From positions 62,001-126,000 of the forward strand of contig JAHLKC010000031.1 in the NCBI GenBank assembly GCA_025449115.1: a DNA stretch of 64,000 nucleotides, written 5' to 3'. The stretch is from Chytridium lagenaria. Lineage: Eukaryota; Chytridiomycota; Chytridiomycetes; Chytridiales; Chytridiaceae. The notes below the pieces were generated by a model. That model saw nothing but the letters and a program-made list of their open reading frames with translations, was not told where the DNA came from and did no database searches. The stretch's first letter is position 1, and the number at the start of each line of letters is the position of its first letter. The position numbers and the translations under genes were made by a program. This document shows, in pieces, positions 47,137 through 58,966 of the stretch.

Positions 47137-47187
47137 GACGAACGAGGGTTTGTCATCGAATTCTTTCCGTTCAGAACAACTAAAGCC

Positions 47188-47773
47188 ATGGTCCGTATCA
47201 ACTCGCAGATGCTGCAATCAAATGTGAACAAGGTGGTGCATGTGGTTGGGAGGGTTGTAACTATGATGTAGTTGCGCATGTATAATGCGTGTTTGATTCT
47301 GTTGTGGTTATGTGTTATAGTGGACAGATGGGTTTTGATGTTTGGCAGTCTGGACATTGCGTTGCATGGTGTGCTGACGTTTTTGTTGTTTTCTTTTCGG
47401 GCGAGGCAGCCGCAGAACTATATGGCAACATTGAGACTTACGATGAAGGACATGTGAACGTTAGGCTTCAACCTGTAAGTCTTGTTTCCCCCTTTATTTC
47501 CTTCACATCATATTCTCAACATCCTTTATACTGTAGGGCTCAAGAATAGACCAAGGCGGCCTTGTCGTTGAAATCGTCGGAATGGTAGGTCACGACCTTG
47601 TCGTTGACGAACAAACATCAACAGCGTTCAAGGAGACTACAGTTGAGTTTGGTTTCTTTTTTCTCCTTTGCCGAGTTTCTTCATTTTTTGCTTCTTTGTC
47701 TAATGGATCCCAAGACCACGTCGCATATGGTAGACTCAATGAGCTGTCTGCACAGTTCCCAGAATTATTCTAA
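47188..47773 (+). CDS. RPA3: Replication protein A 14 kDa subunit (RPA3)
   Basis: The smallest subunit of the single-stranded DNA-binding RPA heterotrimer, used in replication and repair. Exon 1 (from ATG 47188) reads MVRINSQMLQSNVNKVVHVV and continues GRVV, matching the RIN..ML..VGK.VR.VGKV start of the OB-fold. Exon 2 (to 47474) has GNIETYDEGHVNVRLQP. Exon 3 (47537-47651) has LVVEIVGMVGHDLVVDEQTS. Exon 4 (47715-47773) has DHVAYGRLNELSAQFPELF and ends at TAA 47771-47773; the V..L..L...FPE.F ending is typical. The exon 3 to 4 join keeps frame exactly. The exon 1/2 border is approximate. Length of about 105-115 residues fits the family. Confidence 0.82.
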
Positions 47774-48436
47774 TGTAAACTTATTGCTTACATGTCAATG
47801 ACCCCATCATACCCCCTAGTCTCTCAATTATTGTATCTCTCTTTTATCTTACTGCTTCAAATGAAGAATATCGTCAGCGTTAAATAACTTTATAATAAAC
47901 TTTATGAAGGTTTATCGCGATAAAACATGTATCTACATTTTAAAAATATAACTAAAAAAAAAAGGTCACCTATACATGGTATACCCCCATCTCCAACCAC
48001 CTTCCTGCACGTCTACTACTCAAATTTCATACCCCACCCATCATGCACACAACCACCAAACCATTCGCGCCATCAAAAAAAAAAAAAAGAACAGCAACCG
48101 AAGTTCAACACATGCAATTAATCATGATGGAGAAAAGAAGGGTAAGAGGATCTGTGGGAACGTGAAAGTATGAGAACGAAATGAATATGAATACCGTAGG
48201 TAGTGTTCCCGTGTATACAAAAAGAAAAAAAAGCGTCACCATATACAAAACAATTAATCTCCAACACGTTCAACCTAACCCCCATGCTCCATTCCATCCA
48301 ACACCTACAAGAAAGAAAGGTCTAATGTCAACAACTTTTCCACAAAACAAAAAAAAAAAAAAAAAAAAAAAAAAGCCAACACAAACCTTCCTTAACGCCC
48401 CCTCATACTTATTCGGAAAATGATTATTCAACATAT
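47774..48436. other. Convergent intergenic region with A-tracts
   Basis: Between RPA3 and lipase copy 2. Contains A-runs, the longest at about 48349-48374 (26 A). No gene is seen. Confidence 0.45.
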
Positions 48437-51400
48437 TCAACCCACTTTAATCGTCCCAAGCGTCGTCCGATCCAGTATCCTCTCCACCACATACCGTTCC
48501 GCCGTTTTAAGCGGCACAGCAGCAGGCAAGGCTCCCGTCCCCATAGGATCCTCCGGAACCGGTGACGCCCTCAACCCACCCCCACCAAATCCTCCGAATC
48601 CTCCACCGTCTCCACATCCTTCCCATCCATCTCCTTCATCCACCACCCAGAAGTCTGTCTCCTCAACGTCCCACCCTGCAAGTTCGTCCAAGACCTCCCT
48701 CGTCTCACCCCACCCGTCCTCTCCTCCTCCGCCATGGCCGGCAACACTTCCTGTGTAGGTGGTTCCACAAACGGAACCTCTGTCGCGATTTTGTGGATAT
48801 GGTGAAGCGTTCCTGGGATGTAACATTTGGGATGGAGGTTTTCGGTTCGGAGGTGATGGGTAAAGTCGGTGAGGGCGGTGAATTTTTCTTGCTGTAAGGG
48901 GGTTAGATGGGGAAGAAGAAGAAGAAGGGTGACTTGCATCTGAGAGTTTGGGGGTGCGGAGGAGTTCGGCGCCTTTAATAATGGTTTCACGAAGGTCGAC
49001 CATGGTGCCGTATCCGAGTCTACAAATTATAATTTCACGCGGTTTGGCATAAGAGAAGTTAGACACAGAACATGAAAACGGATAAGAAAATGTGAAACGG
49101 CCAAAACCCCTAAAGAATGGAAAGACGGGGATGGATAGGTATATAACAGACCGTCGAAAGAAATTAAATAACTCACGTTGGTACCACATCACTCTCATTC
49201 ACAAAGGCAAACACCTCCTCGCCTCCTCCGCCAAATCCCAACTCACACAAGGCGGACACCCAAAACTCCAACACTTCATCTCCACTCCCTCCAAAACTCC
49301 CATCTCCTTCCCCCATTTCAATCAACACCCCCATATCTCTCACCATCATGGTGAAAATACTCCCAATCGCCGCTCCAAGACTATGACCGACAATGTTGAG
49401 AGTGGTTGCACGACGGTCGAGGAGATAACGATGGAGGTTTGGGAGGAGGTTGTCTATCATCCAACGCGCACAGCGGGTTATGCCGCGGTGGAGAATGGCC
49501 GGTGCGGTAGGGGTCGTACTCGGCGCAGAGGTCGGTGACAATGTCTTGGAGGTTCTGTGTAAATGTGAAGCCGTGAGTTGAAAGAATTTCAAAGAATGTA
49601 ACTAAATGCATAAGAATACATGATTGCAGTGAATCGAATAATAGACAACACCATTTTAAAACAACTAGGAGTGGGTGAGAAGAAAAGAAAAAATTCAAAA
49701 CCAGAAAAGATGAATAACAGAAAAGAGAAGGCGCATAAAAAATAAAAAGTCAAGACACTTTTTTAAAAAAAAAATATCAAAAAAAAACAAAAAAAAAAAC
49801 TCACCACCGTCCCCTAATACAAACCACAATCGATCGACTCCCTTCATCCCAGCACACATAATACCTCGGTTTATACGTCCCCCCTCCCAAACTCCCACTC
49901 CAACACATCCCCAGCCTTAACCCCAAATGCGTCAACGCCGTCCTCCGATCCGCCTTTGACCCCAAAAAATCCCTCACATAAGCTTTCCCAACCTCAAACA
50001 CACTCGACAACAGCGCAGACCCATAAGTGGCGACCGCAAACCTCATGAAATGATGCGCAGACGTGATGAGAGCTTGATCGGTGACGATGGTCGGGGAGAG
50101 GAGAGGTGTGGGTTGGATTTGGAGCGCTGACGAGGAGATGTTGGGGGCGATGTTGGGAGGAGGATGGGATCCGTGATCGAGTTTTGCCAACGTGATATAA
50201 GTAGAACGGACCATACGAATTCCATTTTCGAAATCCGCCACCCGTGATTAAAGAACGCGGCTGAGAGGTTCGACACCTCCCTGATAGTTTCCATGGTACT
50301 CCTCGCAGCACTGATGGTGTCTTGAACCAATTCGTGGAAATTGGTTTCCTCTCATTCGGTTTCTTCTCATGCACAGTAGGATCATGCGTGAGCGAGGCTG
50401 ACGACAGAGACGTCGGAAAAATACGTACAGGTTTCCCAGATTCCTCTGAAGTCGATCTCGCAGCGTCCCCAAAATAATGCATAAACTCTCTCACCATCTC
50501 CTCTCCCTGCGCGCGTGTCCCAACCTGACTTCCAAAATTGCTTCCAAGATCAGGATCCCCCAGATCCCCCATGACGCTGACAGAATCATCGGGGCCGATG
50601 AGGGATTCGGATTCGGGTTCGTCTTCGGAAAGGGGGTCTTCAAATGGCTGGGATGGAGAGAGGGGATATGGGTTCTGGGGGGTTGGTGATGTGGAAGTCA
50701 AAGGAGATGGTAATGAAACCGAGGAGCATGGGGTATTCGCCTGCGCGGAGACGGCGGGGAATAAAGGGAATGTTTCGATAGTGGAGCCACGGAGGTTCCG
50801 CAAATCCCGCAGGTTTATCCTCGCACGCCCATGTGGACACTCAAAAGATGTGTATTAAGAAGCGACGATCGTTCAAATACATCAACCTTAGACCCATTTT
50901 ATACTACAAAATAGAAGAAGCAAAGATTTCACCTTGATGGTATCAAACAACAACGCATGATATGATAACGGTGATTCGTAACGGTCAGCAACGCCTTCCT
51001 CGTCAGGGTTTACCGGCATGAGCCGCTTCCCACGAAAAATAAGCCGCACATAAACAACCCTCGGTTTTCCCGCAAGCTCCACATTGGAACCGTCACGGTC
51101 ATTCGCGCTGATGAAACACAATGAGTGAATGTCAACAAAAACAGATACACTACATGGATAAGATGCTGCGGAGATCCCTAGTGGTAAGTCAAGGACATTC
51201 GGATGTGAATGAAAAGCCGGGACTAAAAGAGATATTTGAGTGAAAGTTAGGGTATGTATCCAACCTTCATGATCTGGTTCCTCCACCTCCTCGTCCATAT
51301 CAGGATCGCGCAGACGTTGTCTAAACATGCCTAATATCCCACGAGGTCTCGAATCCTCTTCATGATCTTCTCCGCTTGACGCTGTATCGATGGATTCGCG

Positions 51401-52066
51401 ACGTCGACAAAAGCGCATGTCGGGTTGAGTATAATCTTCGTCATCGTCAAGTTGCTCCTCCACCGGGGAGACAGATTGTGTATCACGTTGGAAAGATGGA
51501 TGGGATGGCACAGGGGCGTTCAAGATTTCAATGTGAGGATCGGGGGTGAGGATGTCGTGGGATTCGGAGTACCCCGTATCTTTTAAAGCCTTTGTTGTTC
51601 CTTTATTTGTCGTTTCCAGGGTATCGTTATATTCTTCATCCTGGGACATTGAATCTTCTACACCATCCGTTTCACCGTCATCCTGGGACATGGAACCTTC
51701 TACACCACCCGTTTTACCATTACCCATACGCTGCACTCGTAGTCGTGGGTTGAAGCTTAACGGGATTCTCATAAAGTTACGTCGAGCTGTTGATGGGAGG
51801 GTCGTTGATGTGGAAGGTTTCGACGTTGAAAATAGGTTTCTTGGAAGCTGAATCGGGAGTGGAGACGTCGCTTCATCGATAGCGTTGCGAGGGGGTTCAG
51901 CGTCTTCATTTAATAACTTCTTGATTGAGGTTGGCGAGGTTGTTGGGTTTACGTTGAATGGAGATGTTGAGAATGTTGGGGATGTTGGAGTTCCATCTTC
52001 GTTGATGGATGTTCGCTGGAGGATGGCGGAGGCTATGAGGAGGCCAGCGGGAGGATGGGCCTTCAT
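48437..52066 (-). CDS. C2-domain class-3 lipase (diacylglycerol lipase-like), copy 2
   Basis: The start at 52066 (MKAHPPAGLLIASAILQRTS) is preferred over an upstream Met that adds a low-complexity leader. A long acidic/Ser-rich N-terminus precedes a C2-type region (KPRVVYVRLIFRGKRLMPVN; KVDVFERSSLLNTHLL; NLRDLRGSTIETFPLFP). A second linker leads to the lipase domain: FMRFAVATYGSALLSSVFEV, RYYVCWDEGSRSIVVCIRG, IVTDLCAEYDPY, and the Ser nucleophile elbow LNIVGHSLGAAIGS (about 49400-49360). A putative Asp lies in NESDVVPT. The end has KCYIPGTLHHIHKIATEVPF and KTAERYVVERIL, with a stop at 48437. At least five introns and many one-base breaks are present. Same domain plan as 13073-15808, but sequence identity looks modest, so the pair is not a recent duplicate. 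Confidence 0.68.
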
Positions 52067-52393
52067 TGCTGTAGAGATGCAAGCGGCCTTGTTATGACAG
52101 GATTGGTAGACAGATATCTTTGGAAAAAAAAGATGCCACCTCGTGTGTTGCACCTGATCGGAAAACGAGGGGAAAGGAGGCAGGGTCATCGGCGGAGATG
52201 CTAGTGTCTTTGTGGGTGGTGAAGGCACAGACCAGAAAAAACAAGAAAGTAATATGTACGTAGAGGGATATTGCGCTTTATTTGTAAACAAGGCTGGTAG
52301 GTTGAATAAAAATAGCGGAAGTGCCGCTAGGGTGGTTTAAATAATGATAAATAGGTGTGAATAGAAGAGAACATAGAGGGCATTTCGAGGAAT

Positions 52394-53986
52394 CTACTTG
52401 TCCCAGCGTTCGATAGAGTCCTCGACGATGGCAGAGGCATCAGCGATACGGTTCTTGTACTTAAGGAGCGACCCAAGTTCAAGGTTCTCACAAACGGCCT
52501 TGTCCGAGTTTCCAGGAGTCCCAATGGTCTTCTTGGTGCCCAAGAAAAAGTCGATCATGTTGGCAAAAGTGTCTTTCTCCCAGTACATTTCAAACGGCGC
52601 AGTGTAGATGTTTTCGGAACGAGAAAAGGCAGAGTGAGGCATACCGCAGGTGTTGTTACAGCAATCAAGTCCATGTTGCTGCAACCGGGACCACGGTTGA
52701 ACATGCAGAAGGACACAGCGTTACCCTTGGCAGCGAAATGCAGAGGCAGCAGAGTAGGCGATACCGTTACGAACGTACCCATCACGCTCAGTAGTGATGA
52801 TGGCAATGTTCTTGTTGTCGGAGAACTGGGTGCGGGAGAGGGAATAAGTGCCAAAGGCGGAGAGGGCGACAAGGTTACGGATCTGGAAGATGCAGTAACC
52901 CGGACGAGCAGTGTTTTGGAAACAACCATCACCCCAACCAAACGACGAATCCAGGAAGTCAAGACGCTCGTTGACAAATCCAGCAGCCTCAATGTTGACC
53001 ATGGAGGAAGCGAGGAATCTCATCAAGCTCATGTAACGGTTGAGAAGGAGGTTTCCGATCACACGGTCAAGGATGAAGGAAGCGACGAACGGGCCTTATC
53101 TTCAAGCCATTTGAGGACACGACCGAAACCAAAGACACCTTGGACAGCTTCACCGGCGTCAGCGCGTTTGTCGAGGTCGATAAAGTTATCAATGAGCTTG
53201 TTGATGCATTCTTGGGGTTTGGAGGAGCTTGACAGTCGGCTACAGGGAAATCGAGGAACGGAGCTTGATGGCGTAGAACGGGTTAATCAAGATCGTCTTG
53301 TTGAAAAGTCGTTTCCAAAAGCTGTGGCCTGCAGTAGCGAGCGGACCTCCGAGTGAGAGACCAGTGACGCCGACAACAAAGTCTTTGCTACGTGCGCTTT
53401 GAGGGACGTTCTTAAGCTCCTCCTTCATCATGTCGATGGACCACTTGACAAAGTCAATGTACTGGTCCTTCTTGGTTGGAAGCTTGTCCACAGGGGTATC
53501 CCTCAGACAGATTAGCGCCGGGTCTGCTGCAGTCGCCCAGCTTCATGCCGTGGCCAGGGTTGAGGGGAGTGTAGGTGAGGAACCAGCGTTCTGGAGGGCC
53601 TCAGCGGCGAATTGCATAGCATCGGGGCCTGGGAAAAAAACGAATACATGTTAGGACGTGATATTCTTGCGTAAAGACTTGGGATTAAGAGGACTTACAG
53701 GCAGTGTATCCGTGGAAAAGGAGGACAGCGCCTTTGATGTTGGTGGCATTCTTGTTAGAGTTGGCAAACCGCCTTTGGGGCGTGCAACCTTGCTGAACGT
53801 TGCCAATGGTGGAGCAGAGGTGACGCTCCCAAAGGGTCTTTGGGGTTTGGCACATAGCGGCGATCTCGGCATCGGATTCAAGACCGGGAGGAGAGGGAAT
53901 GAAGGATTGGCCTTGAGGAGCCGCAGACACCAAGGCTGAAGATGCGGCCATGGAGCGACGAGAAGTGAAGAGATCAGTGATGGCAT
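52394..53986 (-). CDS. Alpha/beta serine hydrolase, likely secreted
   Basis: A Met at 53986 gives a hydrophobic leader (MPSLISSLLVA) that joins, after a one-base break, to AASSALVSAAPQGQSFIP; a Met at 53951 is the alternative. The core has KGAVLLFHGYTA (oxyanion strand), an intron at about 53698-53632, then VGVTGLSLGGPLATAG (about 53375-53325) with a G-L-S-L-G nucleophile elbow. The rest has several Cys and KNIAIITTERDGYVRNGIAY (about 52815-52755), with the probable acid residue. It ends IVEDSIERWDK at TAG 52394-52396, about 500 residues. I expect an esterase or peptidase-like activity on an external substrate; the subfamily is not clear. Breaks near 53270, 53070, 52735 and 52685. Confidence 0.62.
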
Positions 53987-55200
53987 AGTGGTTTCTATCG
54001 ATTAATAGAAGTCTAGATGGTATTTGTAGTGTTGAGTAGGGTTTTGTGAAGAAAAAGTGTTGGGGAAAACGCCGCTCTTTATACGTATAGAGATGCAATG
54101 CAAGCCTAGGTCTGAATCAAGGAAACGGGCTATGAGCCTATGACGTGCATTAAAGCTTTTTTTTTTTAATTATATAATCATTTTTTTAAATTAATTACTC
54201 ATTTTCTCTTGGACCTTCGATAATAGAAATCTCACATATTCTATATTACTGAAAAAAAATAAGTTTTTTGCGAGAGTTGCGAAGAAACAAGAAAATAATG
54301 AAACAATATAATTTTACGTTTATTACCTCAAAAAGAGAGTGACATGAAACTGTATAACCCATTTCCTTCATTTTCCTAAGGAAATAAGTAAAACGTGGCT
54401 AAAACGCGGGAAACGGGAGGACTTTTCCTTTACGCGTCGTGCCTCGGAGCGAGACGGCGTTAAGGAAGGACATTTTTGTTTCAGCTGTTTCAGAGTATAG
54501 TGACGTCATAAACCCAAAGCTTTGGGTGTCTGGCTGTGGCTGGAAATGAAGAGACTGTCGCACACGGATAATCTGCAATCAACCGGTCGGAATGGTTCTT
54601 TTTGCCCGACGCCGTGCAGTTTGTTTTTTTTTTCCCGAGTGCAACTAGAATGGTTTTTAGGTGTTTATTTGGCGAAATAGGAGAAACAAACAATTCTGGA
54701 GATCCAGAATCCTTCTCTATCACATTTGCTTTCCCTTACGTTTGTCTACGATGATAACTTGCAAAAATAATGAAGTAATGCCGTCTACACGTGTCTATAC
54801 AGGAGCATCCTTTTCTCTCGAGATCTTAAAAGCAAACATCGCTCACAATTCGAAGTCTTTACAAAGTGCAAACAGCCCGTCATATTTACAAAGGCGATCG
54901 TGTGGACATAAAGCTGAGATGCAAAGTTGTAGGCCCTTTAATCGATGATCTAAGTCTAGTGTTTTATGTTTACGCAAGGCGCAGTGATGTGGACACCAAA
55001 AATATGATGTCGGCTAAAGTAACGTGTGCAGGTGCCTCTATGTTCCTAGTTATCTGTAATAATGTCTAATGATTATCCAAGCGCCAGAATGAGGAGGAAA
55101 AAATAAAACAGAAGGGTGGATTGCCTATCTGCTTGAAAATATTCTTAGCCGTCACTTTATTCCAATAATGAGACACGTCCCAAAGAAGTTTTCGCGGACT
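53987..55200. other. AT-rich intergenic region
   Basis: Promoter side of the serine hydrolase gene, then about 1 kb with no supported gene on either strand. No RNA gene is recognised. Confidence 0.4.
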
Positions 55201-55945
55201 TTAATGGGACTCTGACCGATATGCTTGCGGTGCAACATAATTGGGGTGCGTCAGGAAGTCCATGAGGACAAAGGTACTAGGAGCCTTGATGTTGATCAGA
55301 AGCCAGAGCCGTACGATCTTCCTTTGATTGCAGGTAGTTTTTTGTGTATATGTTTTCCTCAAACAAGTTATGTAGCTCATCATTGACTGCATCGACGGTT
55401 AGACCTCCCAGTAGTCCCGGTAAAATGATTGGAGTGAATGGCGACAATTATCTCAATGATTATCAAGTGATCGGATCTCAAAATCGCGCGATATCACCTA
55501 ATAATGTCCCTACTGCACCACCTCTTACCCAAGAATCCACATCCACAGAACGATATCGATGGTCGTTCGTCCGTAGAGTAATAATTGTTCGTGATACAAG
55601 AATGCCACATATGATAATGATGGCCTGAATTGAAGATAAATAAATCACTAAAACCAACCAACACTGTCGTCGTTCTTTTCTTGTGCCGATTTCTTTAGAC
55701 GTCTTCCCAACAGTCGTTTTTTGTTCGTTCTTTCCGCCGTGGACTTGCGGGGATGCTGGGATAAAGTTGTATTTCCCAGCTGATTCCCAGCTGATTTCTG
55801 GCTTCCCACATGAGAACTTTTCCCGTACATAGCTTCTTCTGCATATTTCATATCGCCCTTCTCTTAATTTGTGTATTTTCCTCATGTTGATTCTCATCAC
55901 ATTCTTATTACTTATAAGGAGTTGCATTGTCTTGGCTATTAGCAT
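55201..55945 (-). CDS. Small single-pass membrane protein of unknown function
   Basis: A 155-codon frame (55945-55478) has a basic N-terminal half (KTTVGKTSKEIGTRKERRQ), one clear membrane segment (WLVLVIYLSSIQAIIIICGI) and an outer part DVDSWVRGGAVGTLLGDIAR. In a shifted frame it continues LPGLLGGLTVDAVNDELHNL, FEENIYTKNYLQSKEDRT, and a tail LMDFLTHPNYVAPQAYR ending at 55201. The protein-like composition through two frame changes, in an otherwise gene-free region, supports a real gene. No family recognised; upstream exons may exist. Confidence 0.4.
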
Positions 55946-57985
55946 AACTTCTTTACGGCATTACGAGTCGTCAACCCTACATCTAGCCTTTACTCGATGT
56001 TCCACTTTTAAAGCCATTCACTTATACTTTCTCAACCTTTTTTGCAGCCACTTTGAACATTGCCACTGCTCTTTGGACATTTTTATCATATCCTTTCTGC
56101 TGCTCTCCAAAGTATTCCTTATCGCCTCTTCAACATGCTTCCGCTCTTCTTTCCATATGATGGCCCAGTATGAGAACTTGCAGGTTTTTTTTTCAAGTTC
56201 GTCTTACTGATCCTCAAGAGGTATGAACAATCTTGGCTTGACCAAGCCGCGTGGCAATCGGATGGTTTCTGGTTTCAGGAGCCTTAACACAGGGGCAAAG
56301 TCGTGTATTGGTACTCTGAGGTAATAACTTTTGTTGGTGATTTGAATTGTTCCTCCCTGCTTGTCCTATCCTTGACGTAGACTGTTTTTACTCAGTCGTT
56401 TATGTTTGGCATTCCGCTTTGACACCCGACCACTCCGCTTCCTTATTAAACGGCCGGTCTTTGCCGCACTCTTTGCCGCACTCTTTACAAAACACATCCA
56501 GCTATTCTTTTAGAGGCTTGAGCAGCAAAGTGCTGATGCTGATTTTTTTTATTTTTTTTTATCCTTAATAATCATACCCCATTATACATTTTCACTCGTA
56601 CTCCTTATGTTTTCGTGTTCTCATTCTTTCACCATTTTAAATTTCCTTAATATCTTTTCGCACTCACTTCGTTTATACATATTATCCCTTTTTTTTGGAG
56701 ACTGACTTTCTTATCTTTTTCGTTCACTTGGATTGATATTGATGTCCCTCAAAGCCGTGTCCCTAGTATTTTTTTTTAAAAATTCCATCCTCAAGGTGGC
56801 TATTTTGCTGATACTCCAAACACTCGATTACCGGCAGCTTTTAGATGGAGGAGATAAAGGCGTAGAATCAAGGTAAACATTAATACCGACTGCTTCCTTC
56901 ACATTGTCCCCCCTTCACATCGTGAGGTGTGTGACTCCTTGCGTTATGCCTCTGAATTCGTCTCAAATTTTCTTCCTTGCATTATTATTATTATTCTGAT
57001 TGACTAAACGATGTGCGGACCTCCAGGGTTTTATCACTATCCGGGGCAGTGCCAGTAACGTAAGCAGGAGCTAGATCTGGTGTACAATATCTGCAATTTA
57101 ATTTGCATTGAGGGTTTTTGCTTTCGGTGTTCTCCGAATTCAGGCTTCGGGCGTGAAGTTTTAAAAATGGTGGGCCCAGATAATCATCAAACGTCTTCCG
57201 CCAAATCAACGTCTTACATACTTACAGGCCGAGCGACCTGAAGACAGGTACACATTAGGTGCGCCAGCTTGTATATCAATTAAGGGTATGTGATTTAAGC
57301 CACCTCTCGTTGATGGACAAGCTGATCGAGCGGTTTACATTATTTTTCAGCCTTGGAGCGTTCTCTCACGACCTTACATCTAGGTAATAAGATTTTTTTA
57401 GATTTGTTACATCCAAGAGAAATGCAGATGTAAGCTTTCTTGATCCTTTTCCTCTTTTTGTATGAATGGATTCCTTTTGTACTTTTTTTTTTAAATAGGT
57501 TAATATAATTTAGCAATACAGTGCTCTTCACGTACGCACGACATTGAAATACGGTATGTCAGCTATATGCGCCTTAAGCTGCACAGATACTAATGTGTTC
57601 AAAATTATACGAATTATACAAGTTCGGTATCGATTGTAAATCGGATGACTTATAGATAAATGCAAGAGGGTTCTCCAACAAAAGCTAATTCTGCCTTCTC
57701 TTAAAGCCGTCATTCTTCGGGTGTACACTTGGATGGAATCTCCAAAATTGTTTTCACTACTGCATTTTTACTGGCGGACTCCAGTTTTATGTGTTCCGGT
57801 ACGTTTTTCTTCTCACTTTAATGCGTAAAGTCAGATAAACTACATATTCAATAATTTTAAAAGAACGTCGAAATGAGTCTGGAACAGAATCCGATACTGG
57901 AAATATGGCAAATTCTACATATGTAGGTAAATATGGAGTTCAACTTTTTTTCTATAAATCTAGAATATTGTTATTTTTTGCACGC
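55946..57985. other. AT-rich gene-free region
   Basis: About 2 kb with many T-runs and only short, composition-driven open frames. No gene, RNA or mobile element recognised. Confidence 0.45.
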
Positions 57986-57990
57986 CTTTG

Positions 57991-58725
57991 AGGTTCTTCA
58001 GAGAAAACTTACTTGATACCTCTTACAACAGACCCAGCCATGGCTTTTTTTCATCGAAGGAAAGCGCATTTAGCAGGTGGGTTAAGAATTTAATTTATCT
58101 AGTGTTTACATTTATTCATATCCTGTCTTTTATCAAGGTAATGATTACCTCTCTTTACCAACGAGTAGGACGTCCTTCCTTCTTGTCATCTTTTGATGGT
58201 AACAAAAACAAAGGTGTGGATGCCCTAGTATCCTGGCCAAACTTGACCATTTCGTCATATTCACATATGGTATCCAGATTCGGCACGCCGATGGTGTTGT
58301 AATCGAACACCGTATCCAACAACGATGGAGGAATGAAGAGAACCTTTGGGTGTCTTCGGGAAGTGTCATAGAGTATTGATGATTTTGTTGGAGATTGGCG
58401 CCAGTCGGTGCGTCGGACTTTTTACGGACTTGTGGTTGACGAATCGGATGGACTCGTATAGTCAAATGGGAACATTGGTCTCACCCGCGACGCAAGCCAT
58501 AGAAGCACCACCCACACTGTGTCAGTATGGTGAACCCATACGTTTCTGGTCTGTTTCACTTTTGATGACGTTTTATCGTGGTTTTCACTTTTTTTTTATC
58601 ATATTCCCGGCTTTTATGATAAATGCCGAAATTGAACCCACTGGGACATTCTTTAACATCACGTCAATGTCTACAGGATTATGCCGTTGATCTCATCGAT
58701 ATACCATCTGTTGCGAAGGCTTTTT

Positions 58726-58759
<34 letters not shown>

Positions 58760-58957
58760 TTCGACTCGAGACTAAACCAAAATTCGGTCATAAAGTTATG
58801 GTTTTACAGAAATCGGGCAAACGCTTTTGAAGAACATCACGAAAACTTTGAAAAGTCCCTTTGTACAGACTCAAGGCTATCACGTAAAGAGTCACTGTAT
58901 TGGTATTTAACAAAGTTAAAATTAGGAACATGGATTTAAGGGAAAATTCTGAAGGCC
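57991..58957. repeat. Tandem repeat, unit A (about 970 bp)
   Basis: The first full unit of a direct repeat. It starts with a GGTTCTTCAGAG-type sequence, includes CATGGCTTTTTTTC (58038), the GGCGCCAGTCGGTGCGTCGG core (58397) and a T32 tract (58727-58758), and ends with the CAAGGCTATCACGTAAA stretch (about 58873). The second unit starts about 976 bp later at 58967. Frames conserved between units contain stops, so I do not call a gene. Confidence 0.85.
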
Positions 58958-58966
58958 GACCTTTAG

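Noticed and set aside
48349..48374. A26 tract as the end of a retroposon
   Set aside because: No target duplication or element body was found; it fits the A-rich 3' flanks common in this window.
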